This document shows positions 1-7,787 of a stretch of 64,000 bases of DNA, one piece after another. A program made the position numbers and the translations under genes. Position 1 is the first letter of the stretch. Every line of letters starts with the position of its first letter. The notes under the pieces were generated by a model. The model saw only the letters and a list, made by a program, of their open reading frames with translations, searched no databases and was not told the DNA's origin. The stretch comes from Flavobacteriaceae bacterium CRH (GTDB taxonomy: Bacteria; Bacteroidota; Bacteroidia; Flavobacteriales; Flavobacteriaceae), in contig LMAJ01000013.1 of assembly GCA_001507425.1 (NCBI GenBank), forward strand, positions 116,316 to 180,315. The letters are read 5' to 3'.

Positions 1-288
1 GTCATCGAGTTGGTTAAATCGGATTTCCCAGATTTCTCTAAATTGACTTAACCAGTTGTCAATCTCTTTCATTTTTTCAATTTCAAGCGAATAATAAATT
101 TCTCTGCCTTGATGCTCTTGTTTTAACAACTCACATTCTGTTAATATTTTTAAATGTTTCGACACCGCCTGGCGCGTCGTGTTAAAATTGTCTGCAATTG
201 CATTTGGCGTCATAGCCTGCAATGAAATCAGGGCAATAATAGCCCTTCGTGTCGGGTCGGCTATGGCTTGAAAAACGTCTCGTCTCAT
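1..288 (-). CDS. ArsR-family HTH transcriptional regulator, 3' end cut off by the window edge
   Basis: Reading the minus strand from an ATG at 288 gives 96 codons without a stop, running off the left edge. The protein starts [20 protein letters not shown] and continues with a winged-helix motif ([19 protein letters not shown], about residues 39-57) and a basic wing (QGREIYYSL). This is the ArsR class often paired with SRPBCC/AHSA1 proteins; the partner would lie outside the window. A good promoter with overlapping repeats lies just upstream, so self-repression is plausible. Family is confident; ligand unknown. The ArsR metal-site cysteine motif is not seen, so it is probably not a metal sensor. 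Confidence 0.85.
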   Translation of the reverse strand, partial: MRRDVFQAIADPTRRAIIALISLQAMTPNAIADNFNTTRQAVSKHLKILTECELLKQEHQGREIYYSLEIEKMKEIDNWLSQFREIWEIRFNQLDD

Positions 289-308
289 TTGTCTTTTTTT
301 ATTCGTGA

Positions 309-356
309 AACTATTCGGTTGCAAATATATGCGCAACTATTTGGTTTCGCAAATAT
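309..356 (-). promoter_or_regulatory. Promoter and candidate operator of the arsR-like gene
   Basis: On the minus strand TTTG (350-353), a 20-bp spacer and TATATTTG (322-329) fit the Bacteroidetes -33/-7 promoter. Two imperfect direct repeats (309-328 and 335-356, both starting AACTATTyGGTT, 26 bp apart) overlap it, and GTTGC (318-322) with GCAAC (333-337) forms an inverted repeat around the -7 box. These are natural binding sites for the dimeric repressor encoded next to it. Confidence 0.6.
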
Positions 357-679
357 TTTTGAATGTTTTTTATTTTAATTTTAAAAAGTGTGATTTTGGA
401 TCGTTCATTAACTAAAAAAAAAAGCGGCTTATAATACCTCAAAATCATAATTCTGAAAAGAGTTTATTTAAGAATTTAGTTGTTTTAAGTTTATTTGATA
501 ATTTTTCAGTACTTATCAGCATTTTTAATTTGCTGAGGAGATTTATTTGAGCAACGTAAGGTTATTTTTATAAATAAGATATTATTCGACCCTCTGAGTT
601 TCAGTACTGAACCATCTTTTAGTTTTTGACATAAAAAATGTTTAATATTGCTTTTTCGATACTCAACCCCTTTTAGTTA
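357..679. other. Intergenic region without a recognisable gene
   Basis: AT-rich gap between the divergent arsR-like and ECF sigma genes. The ten-base palindrome TCAGTACTGA lies near 601-610, and a related TCAGTACT lies near 505. No convincing -33/-7 promoter for the sigma gene was found here, and no ORF. Confidence 0.5.
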
Positions 680-1249
680 ATGCCTGTTTATAGTAAATAT
701 GCTGATCATATTTTGTTAGATCTTCTTAAAGAAGATGATCAATTAGCGTATACAGAAATTTTTGAAAGGTATTCTAAAATCCTGGTTAATCATGCTTATA
801 AAATGCTTGGTAATCAGGATGAAGCAAACGATGTTGTTCAGGAAGTATTCTTATCAATCTGGAACAAGCGTAACGAATTGGCAATTACCGGATCTCTTTC
901 TTCTTATTTATACAAAGCAACAAAAAACAGAATTCTAAATTATATCGCCCACGAAAAAGTGGTTTCGCGATATGCTGATTCAATTTCGGGTTTTATTGAA
1001 AATGATTATGTTTTAGCTGATTCAAAGCTTAGAGAAGAAGAACTGGAAGCTATTATTGCTAAAGAAATTGCTTTACTACCCGAAAAAATGCGCGAAGTTT
1101 TTCTTTTAAGAAAGGTAGAAGAGCTTTCATACGATGAAATTGCGCTTCAATTGAATATTACAGATAAAACTGCCAAACAACAAGTATATAATTCACTAAA
1201 AATACTACGAGAAAAACTCAAGTCTTTAATGGGTGTTTTTATTTGGTAA
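680..1249 (+). CDS. ECF RNA polymerase sigma factor (FecI-like, Bacteroidetes type)
   Basis: 189 residues, the usual size. Sigma region 2 spans about residues 23-90 (YTEIFERYSKILVNHAYKML, then DEANDVVQEVFLSIW), and region 4 spans about 125-178 (LPEKMREVFLLRKVEELSYD, then an HTH ending in NSLKILREKL). The next gene is a FecR anti-sigma factor, followed by a SusC receptor with an STN domain. That is the standard receptor/anti-sigma/sigma relay of Bacteroidetes. It should direct transcription of the downstream susCD genes when the receptor binds its ligand. The ligand is not known from sequence. Confidence 0.92.
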   Translation: MPVYSKYADHILLDLLKEDDQLAYTEIFERYSKILVNHAYKMLGNQDEANDVVQEVFLSIWNKRNELAITGSLSSYLYKATKNRILNYIAHEKVVSRYADSISGFIENDYVLADSKLREEELEAIIAKEIALLPEKMREVFLLRKVEELSYDEIALQLNITDKTAKQQVYNSLKILREKLKSLMGVFIW

Positions 1250-1370
1250 ATTATAGTATTGTATTTGTTAATTTCTATGTTATAATCTACTCATAATAGC
1301 TTTATTGGTTAATAAAATTTAATGTTGTTATGGATTTGTTAATGATATAATAATATTTTTTTAATTTTTT

Positions 1371-1393
1371 TTTTGTCATTGTCTATGACAAAA
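1371..1393. repeat. Perfect 9-bp inverted repeat in the sigma-fecR gap
   Basis: TTTTGTCAT (1371-1379) and ATGACAAAA (1385-1393) flank a 5-nt loop. A T-run precedes rather than follows it on the plus strand, so it is not an ordinary terminator. The neighbouring GTTATTTATAAC is a second small palindrome. The sequence GTCTATG at 1381-1387 recurs in the equivalent gap of the second sigma/fecR locus. Confidence 0.55.
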
Positions 1394-1444
1394 GTTATTT
1401 ATAACTGTCTTACTTAAAACAGGACAAAATTTCTTGTTGTAATT

Positions 1445-2584
1445 ATGAATGAAACTGAAATTTTAGCGTTGCTGCAAAAACACCAAAATGGTTCTTTATC
1501 TAATGAAGATGAGGATAAACTAGATGCGTGGTATTTGCACAAAGCTTCTAATAGTACTAAACAGCTTAACGAATATGAGCTGGAAGATAGTTACGAATAC
1601 TTAAAATCAAAATTACCACTGCAACAGGAAAAGAAGGTAATTAGCCTTTGGCCGCGTGTTGCTGTTGCGGCATCTATTGCTTTGTTATTAGGTACGGGAA
1701 TGTTTTATTTTACAAAACCAAAAGAGCAAATTATTCAGGTTGCAGAAAAACCACAGGAAATTGCTCCCGGAGGAAATAGAGGAATCCTGACACTTTCAAA
1801 CGGAAAGCAAATTGTTCTGGCTGATATATCGGCAAAAGATACCATTGCCAAAGAAGGAGAAGAAGATGAAATTACCATTAAAATGGGCGCTAATGGAGTT
1901 ATTACCTATATCGTAAATCCGGATGCTGATGCTTCAAAAGAAGATCCTGATTCATTCAATACACTTTCGACCCCAACAGGCGGACAATATAATATTGTTT
2001 TGGCAGACGGAACAAAAGTTTATCTAAATGCAGTTTCATCTATTAAATATCCAACACAGTTTAATGGAGATGAAAGAGTAGTGGAGCTGGAAGGAGAAGC
2101 TTATTTTGAAGTTGCCAAAAATAAAAGCAAACCTTTTATCGTAAAATCGGGCGAGCAGTCTATAGAAGTACTTGGAACGCATTTTAACGTACATGCTTAT
2201 AATAATGAAGCTGTTATAAAAACTACTTTATTAGAAGGAAGTGTAGCGGTTGCTTATAAAAATCAAAAATCAGTTTTAAAACCGGGGCAGCAATCTAATG
2301 TATCCGAGAACTTTACTAAAATTAAAATTAGAGAAGTTGACACAGAAGCAACTATTGCCTGGAAAAATGGTCGTTTTAAATTTGATAATGCCGATCTGAA
2401 AACGGTTATGAGACAATTAGAACGCTGGTACGGAATTAAAGTAGAGTACCGTGGCGATGTTTCAGATGTTAGGTTTAACGGAGGAACGTTTATGAATAAA
2501 AATTTGTCTGAAGTATTAAAAGTACTTGAGCTTAGTGATATAAAATTTAAGGTTGAAGGAAAAATAATTATTGTGTATCCCTGA
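1445..2584 (+). CDS. FecR-family anti-sigma factor
   Basis: 379 residues. Residues 1-68 form the cytoplasmic anti-sigma part, 69-90 a single transmembrane helix (VAVAASIALLLGTGMFYF), about 175-275 the periplasmic FecR domain (TPTGGQYNIVLADGTKVYLN, then GEAYFEVAK and VLGTHFNVHAY), and about 310-379 a DUF4974-like domain expected to contact the receptor's STN domain. It would hold the upstream sigma factor inactive until the SusC receptor signals. It lies 195 bp after the sigma gene, so it may have its own promoter in that gap. Confidence 0.92.
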   Translation: MNETEILALLQKHQNGSLSNEDEDKLDAWYLHKASNSTKQLNEYELEDSYEYLKSKLPLQQEKKVISLWPRVAVAASIALLLGTGMFYFTKPKEQIIQVAEKPQEIAPGGNRGILTLSNGKQIVLADISAKDTIAKEGEEDEITIKMGANGVITYIVNPDADASKEDPDSFNTLSTPTGGQYNIVLADGTKVYLNAVSSIKYPTQFNGDERVVELEGEAYFEVAKNKSKPFIVKSGEQSIEVLGTHFNVHAYNNEAVIKTTLLEGSVAVAYKNQKSVLKPGQQSNVSENFTKIKIREVDTEATIAWKNGRFKFDNADLKTVMRQLERWYGIKVEYRGDVSDVRFNGGTFMNKNLSEVLKVLELSDIKFKVEGKIIIVYP

Positions 2585-2616
2585 TTTTAAATTTACCCGA
2601 TTATATTGAACTATAA

Positions 2617-2740
2617 ACTAAAAAACCAGAAGCAGTTGCGATGCCTCTGGTTGTTAAAAAGTCTATAGCCAGTATAAGTTGTCCACCTATTGTTTAACTA
2701 TAACCAAATGTAAATGTATGAAATTTAATTTACAACCAAA
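2617..2740 (-). ncRNA. Candidate antisense sRNA over the susC leader (locus 1)
   Basis: On the minus strand TACATTTG (2705-2712) matches the -7 consensus, with TTG 20 bp further upstream (2733-2735). Transcription would begin near 2698 and meet a hairpin at 2625-2651 followed by six T. The stem arms are 2625-2633 and 2643-2651. As minus-strand RNA all nine positions pair, one as G-U; as plus-strand RNA the same position is an A-C mismatch. No minus-strand gene lies nearby. Predicted length is about 80 nt. This is inference from sequence; expression is unknown. Confidence 0.5.
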
Positions 2741-5700
2741 AAAACCTTACAAAAAAGTCGGAAAAAAAATTTCCGGATTTCATTTTTCTAATCCTTTATG
2801 GATGTTTAGTGCTTTGCTAATGCTGCTTTGCAGTTATACAGGTCAGGCACAGAATATTACTATTAGCTTTAATGACGCTCCGCTTGAAACGGTGCTGAAA
2901 GAAGTAGCCAAACAGGCTAATTACGAAGCTTTTTACACTCAGAGTTTATTAAAAAATTCGAATCCTGTAACTATTAATGTTAAGAATTCGCCTTTAAAAG
3001 AAACTTTAAATTTAATTTTTAAGAATCAAAAATTAAAGTACACGATTACCAATCAAACTATAGTGGTGAGTCCACAAGGAGGCGCAGATTTGGGAAACGC
3101 CCTAACGGACATTCGCGGAAAAGTAGTAAATAGTAAAAATGAGCCTTTTCCGGGTATAAATGTCAATGTATTAGGAACAAACAAACATAGTACAACTGAT
3201 TTTGATGGTAGCTTTTCTTTTAGCGGTGTGCCATCAGATGGTGTCATTGAAGTTTCAGGATTAACTATTGAGAAAAAATCTTTTACGATTAACGGACGTA
3301 ATATAGTGTCATTAGTTGTTGAAGAGAAAGTTTCTGTAATGAAAGAAATTGTAGTAACGGGTTATCAAAATATTGCAAGAAGCCAATTTACGGGTGCAAT
3401 TTCTAAAATTGATGAAAAAACCTTAAACGAAAATCTTAATGCAAGTTTATCAACTGCACTTGAAGGTCGTATAGCAGGTTTGATGATGCAAAAAAATGTA
3501 ACAGGCAGCGATGCAGATAAAGCTATACTAAGAGGTATGGGAACCTTTTCTAATACAGTAGGTTACAGTCCGCTTTTGGTAATTGATGGTCTTCCAACCG
3601 AATTAACTTTGGAGGATATTAATCCTTACGATGTTGAAAGTGTCAATGTTCTTAAAGATGCAGCAGCAGCCTCTATTTATGGTTCAAGAGCAGCAAACGG
3701 TATTATTGTTATAATTACCAAAAAAGGAAGTGGTAGTTTAAAGGTAAGTATAAATTCTGATTTCTTTGTTTCTACAAAACCAAATTTGAGAGATATGAAT
3801 TATGCCTCTACAAGCGACATGATTGATTTTGAACAATCTGTATACAATAGAGAGCGAGCAAGATTTACTAATACAACTACGATGTTCAATAATTATGGAG
3901 ATATTGGCAGCAGCAGTATAAAATATTATAGCCCTCTTTACCAGCTAAACAGAGATTTAGAAGATGGTAAAATTAACAATGCCGATTACGACAGCACGAT
4001 TTCTCAATGGAGAAAGAACGACTACAATAAAGATTATCGTGATAATGTATGGCAAAATGAATTTAGACAACGTTACAATATTGCATTTTCGGGCAGTACT
4101 AGCAGACAAAATACTTATGTGTCTTTTAATTATGACGAGTCACAAGGCCGTATTATAAACAACGAAAGCAGGGCATTTAATCTATATGCAAAAACTAGTT
4201 TTCAGGTATACAGTTGGTTAAATGCAACAATTGGATTAAACGGAACTTACAGCAATGATGATGTTACTGATTCTAGTTATGGTAATTATGATATTCAAAA
4301 AAGATACGAACGTATTACTGATGACAACGGAAATCGTGTAATATCGCCGTTTGTAGGTATTAGCGATGGTTTTACATCCGGTGGTGTTATTAACCCGGCT
4401 GTAGCTGCAAAAATAAATAGTTTAAGTGGCTTTAAACCAGTTACTTTTAATGTTTTAGATGCACTTAATGAAGGTATTACAAAGCAAAACTCACTAAGTT
4501 TAAGAGCTTTTGCAAACCTGCGCGCCAAGATATGGGGAGGTTTAAGCTTTAATACACAATTTCAGTACGAAACAAGAAGAAACGATAACGAGCAATATAA
4601 TGATATCAACTCTTATAAAATGCGTTCTGCGATTAATTCATTAACGGGATATGCTCCTGCTACTAATACTTATACTTATGTAGATGGTTTCTCAACAGGA
4701 GGCCGATACAAACAATTAAGCAGTCAGGCGAGCAACTATTCATTTAGAAATCAATTTGATTATACTCAGGATTTTAACGATGGTAAACATTCTGTTACAG
4801 CCATGGTTGGTACTGAGATGCGCGAAACTTATGTTCCAAGAACAATTGAACAAATAAGATACGGTTACGATCCTGTTACACTTACCTCTGCAGTAATTAA
4901 TAACCTTGCTCTTAGCCAGACAGGAGTTGCAAGTTATATTTATGGAAATAACAGAACTTTAGGAGCGGTATCAAGAACACAGACAGAAATTTTACACCGT
5001 TATTTTTCGGTTTTTAGTACTTTGGGTTACACCTTTTTATCTAAATATAACTTAACCGGAAGTTACAGAGTTGACAGAGCAGACTTATTTGGGGTAGATC
5101 CTAAATATAAAAACCGTCCTTTGTGGTCTGCAGGTTTAGGATGGAATGTGAGCAGCGAAGATTTCATGAGAGATATACAATGGGTAACTGCGCTAAAATT
5201 TAGAGCTACTTATGGTGTAAACGGAAATATAGATCAAAATACAACGCCATACATCACGGCGACAAGAAGAAACGATAACTTATATCAATCTTTACAATAT
5301 ACAAATATCACGGCACAGCCAAATCCTATGTTAAGATGGGAAAAAACGCAAACTACCAACTTTGGTTTAGATTATAGCTTATTTTTAAGTAAGTTAAGAG
5401 GTAGTATTGATATTTATCATAAATACAGTACCGATTTATTGGCTACTACAGATTTAGATCCTACTGTTGGTGCATTGACAAGAAAAATTAATGCCGGAGC
5501 TTTACTAAACAAAGGAGTAGAATTTAGTGTTGGTTCTGACTGGTACAATAATGGTAATTTTCATATTGGTTCTAATGTAGTTTTGGGCTTCAACAAAACG
5601 ACTGTTGAAAAAATAACCAGAGCTGAATCTAGTGCTTCTTCATATGTAAGTTCACCAATAGATTATTTTTTAGTAAACGAAGGATATAACGCTTTGTATG

Positions 5701-6353
5701 CTTACAAATATGGAGGAACAGTTAACGGATACCCTTATGTTTTAGATGAAAATGGAAATCCGTCAATGACTTTTGATGCCAATGGAAATCCGGTATCTAC
5801 AAGTATAAAAACAATTACAAATACTGCTGCTTTAGTAAATATGGGAAGTTTAACACCAACTTATACCGGTTCATTTTCTCAGAGATTTTCTTACAGACAA
5901 TTTGACCTGAATTTATTATTTGTTTTTTCTGGAGGAAACGTAATGCGTAAAGAAACAATAGATATGAGTTCTGATGCAGTAAACAATGCAGGTATTACAG
6001 ATCGTTACACAGATGCAAATCAAAATGGCAATACCCGTTTGTATGTAGATTTTGACGAAAGTGTTAGAAACTATGCAGGAACAATCAGCAGTCAATGGAG
6101 AAATTCTGATGTGAATGTTGTAGATGGAGATTACATCAAATTGAGAAATATCTCACTAGGTTATAATTTACCAAAAAACTTTGCCAATAAAATTAAAATG
6201 GCATCGGCAAAATTTACTTTTCAGGTAAACAATCTTTGGTACTGGAGTGCTGCAGGGCATCATATTGATCCTGAAGTATATTCTGCCAATTCAGGTACAC
6301 GTAATTTACCTTTGCCTAAAACTTTCTTATTTGGCTTTAATCTAACTCTTTAA
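2718..6353 (+). CDS. SusC/RagA-like TonB-dependent outer-membrane receptor with STN signalling domain
   Basis: The ATG at 2718 is preferred over an upstream TTG because it begins a basic signal peptide (MKFNLQPKKPYKK, hydrophobic FSALLMLLCSYTGQAQ). The 1211-residue protein has an N-terminal STN domain (about 45-115), a carboxypeptidase-regulatory-like domain (about 130-210, VNSKNEPFPGINV), a TonB plug (NVLKDAAAASIYGSRAANGI) and a C-terminal beta-barrel. The STN domain and the upstream sigma/fecR genes show that it both imports and signals. It forms an uptake pair with the SusD-like gene 4 bp downstream. The accessory genes are a protease and a metal-associated protein rather than glycosidases, so a peptide or metal-containing substrate is more likely than a glycan. 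Confidence 0.93.
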   Translation: MKFNLQPKKPYKKVGKKISGFHFSNPLWMFSALLMLLCSYTGQAQNITISFNDAPLETVLKEVAKQANYEAFYTQSLLKNSNPVTINVKNSPLKETLNLIFKNQKLKYTITNQTIVVSPQGGADLGNALTDIRGKVVNSKNEPFPGINVNVLGTNKHSTTDFDGSFSFSGVPSDGVIEVSGLTIEKKSFTINGRNIVSLVVEEKVSVMKEIVVTGYQNIARSQFTGAISKIDEKTLNENLNASLSTALEGRIAGLMMQKNVTGSDADKAILRGMGTFSNTVGYSPLLVIDGLPTELTLEDINPYDVESVNVLKDAAAASIYGSRAANGIIVIITKKGSGSLKVSINSDFFVSTKPNLRDMNYASTSDMIDFEQSVYNRERARFTNTTTMFNNYGDIGSSSIKYYSPLYQLNRDLEDGKINNADYDSTISQWRKNDYNKDYRDNVWQNEFRQRYNIAFSGSTSRQNTYVSFNYDESQGRIINNESRAFNLYAKTSFQVYSWLNATIGLNGTYSNDDVTDSSYGNYDIQKRYERITDDNGNRVISPFVGISDGFTSGGVINPAVAAKINSLSGFKPVTFNVLDALNEGITKQNSLSLRAFANLRAKIWGGLSFNTQFQYETRRNDNEQYNDINSYKMRSAINSLTGYAPATNTYTYVDGFSTGGRYKQLSSQASNYSFRNQFDYTQDFNDGKHSVTAMVGTEMRETYVPRTIEQIRYGYDPVTLTSAVINNLALSQTGVASYIYGNNRTLGAVSRTQTEILHRYFSVFSTLGYTFLSKYNLTGSYRVDRADLFGVDPKYKNRPLWSAGLGWNVSSEDFMRDIQWVTALKFRATYGVNGNIDQNTTPYITATRRNDNLYQSLQYTNITAQPNPMLRWEKTQTTNFGLDYSLFLSKLRGSIDIYHKYSTDLLATTDLDPTVGALTRKINAGALLNKGVEFSVGSDWYNNGNFHIGSNVVLGFNKTTVEKITRAESSASSYVSSPIDYFLVNEGYNALYAYKYGGTVNGYPYVLDENGNPSMTFDANGNPVSTSIKTITNTAALVNMGSLTPTYTGSFSQRFSYRQFDLNLLFVFSGGNVMRKETIDMSSDAVNNAGITDRYTDANQNGNTRLYVDFDESVRNYAGTISSQWRNSDVNVVDGDYIKLRNISLGYNLPKNFANKIKMASAKFTFQVNNLWYWSAAGHHIDPEVYSANSGTRNLPLPKTFLFGFNLTL

Positions 6354-6357
6354 AAAA

Positions 6358-7782
6358 ATGAAACATATACATATTATACTGCTGTCGCTTGTGATGTTAA
6401 CTGTAGCATCTTGCGAAGATTACACAGATGTTACACCTAAAGGAGCTTTAGTGGTAGAAACAGCTGCACAATTTTATGAACTGGTATCGCTTCCAAACAG
6501 AGGATATCCTATCAATAACTTTCAGTATTTGTCTGACGATCAATGGATGAAAGAAGCAGACGTGATAGGAAAGACTCCGAACATTAATACTATTAATTTT
6601 ACTTTTGACGAAACTACCGATAGGGTTTCTTTATTGTCAACATCGAGCTTTTATAACCAGGCTTACACTTATATTAACAGATGGAATACCATTATTTCAT
6701 TAGTTGATAATAGTAAAGGAGATGATGCTACAAAACAATTAGCAAAAGCAGAAGCCAAAATTTTTAGAGCATACGATCACTTTTTGTTAATTAACACCTA
6801 TGCAAAGGCTTATGATCCGCAAACTGCCACTACTGATGGTGGTATTTGTATCATGGATAAATTTGATTTAGAGGCACAGCCATCAAAATCTACTGTAGCA
6901 GAAGTTTACGATTTTATTCAGAAAGATATAGACGAGGCATTGCCATATCTTCAGCAAAAACCAGTAGATGTTTATCATCCGTCATTAGCATTTGCTTATG
7001 CATTTAAAGCAAAAGTGCACTTGTTTAAGCGTGAAATTGCCAGTGCCAGAGAAGCATCTGAAAAGTCTTTAAGCTATAACAATCAAATATTTGATATGGT
7101 TGCTTATAATGCACAAGGCGGACCAAATGTACTTGCCGTTCCCGCAGCAAATAATGTAGAAGTACTAAGCTACCAGTATATGACGGGTTACAATGAAATG
7201 AACTTTGCATATCAATATATCATAAGTCCGGAACTAAGAACTTTATTTGGTACAAACGATGCACGTTTTAATTTGTTTTTCAATACGACCAGTACAACAA
7301 ACCTGGATCAGGGATCAAATACGGCGTATTGGGCAACAGTGTATACGAAATACTTTTATTCTACAGTTGGAATGAAAACAACTGAGGTTTATTTGATGCT
7401 CGCAGAATGTTATGCCAGAGAAGATAAACTTACTGAAGCAGTTGATGTTTTAAATACATTAAGAGCAAAACGTATTTTATCCGGTACTGTAAATTTAGCA
7501 GTTCCAACTACCAGAAAAGAAACGATGGAACTTGTTATAAACGAACGCAGAAAAGAATTGCTTTTGGGCTTTAACCGCTTTTTTGATCTTAAGCGATTAA
7601 ACAACGAAACGGAATATGCAAAAACGATTACAAGAGTATTTCCAATCGTTAACAAAACCGTTGCTCAAAAAACGTATACATTACAGCCTAATTCAAGATT
7701 GTACATTATACCGTTTCCTTTATCGGTGCTTACAAAGAATCCAAAACTTACTTTAAACACAGACGAAAAAGTACCATTTTAA
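6358..7782 (+). CDS. SusD/RagB-like outer-membrane nutrient-binding lipoprotein
   Basis: 474 residues. A lipoprotein signal peptide ends TVASC with the lipid-bearing cysteine at residue 19. The protein shows SusD/RagB features: an N-terminal TPR-rich half (FRAYDHFLLINTYAKAYDP) and a C-terminal part with LMLAECYAREDKLTEAVDVL and NERRKELLLGFNRFFDLKRL. It starts 4 bp after the SusC gene and is certainly its partner, forming the lid of the importer at the cell surface. Substrate unknown. Confidence 0.93.
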   Translation: MKHIHIILLSLVMLTVASCEDYTDVTPKGALVVETAAQFYELVSLPNRGYPINNFQYLSDDQWMKEADVIGKTPNINTINFTFDETTDRVSLLSTSSFYNQAYTYINRWNTIISLVDNSKGDDATKQLAKAEAKIFRAYDHFLLINTYAKAYDPQTATTDGGICIMDKFDLEAQPSKSTVAEVYDFIQKDIDEALPYLQQKPVDVYHPSLAFAYAFKAKVHLFKREIASAREASEKSLSYNNQIFDMVAYNAQGGPNVLAVPAANNVEVLSYQYMTGYNEMNFAYQYIISPELRTLFGTNDARFNLFFNTTSTTNLDQGSNTAYWATVYTKYFYSTVGMKTTEVYLMLAECYAREDKLTEAVDVLNTLRAKRILSGTVNLAVPTTRKETMELVINERRKELLLGFNRFFDLKRLNNETEYAKTITRVFPIVNKTVAQKTYTLQPNSRLYIIPFPLSVLTKNPKLTLNTDEKVPF

Positions 7783-7787
7783 TTCTA

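Noticed and set aside
1371..1393. Terminator after the first sigma gene
   Set aside because: The T-run precedes the hairpin on the plus strand and is A on the minus strand after it, so neither direction terminates well.
2625..2651. Plus-strand attenuator of susC
   Set aside because: The plus-strand stem has an A-C mismatch and the following TTGTTAAAAAG is a poor T-tract, whereas the minus strand is ideal. Not fully excluded.
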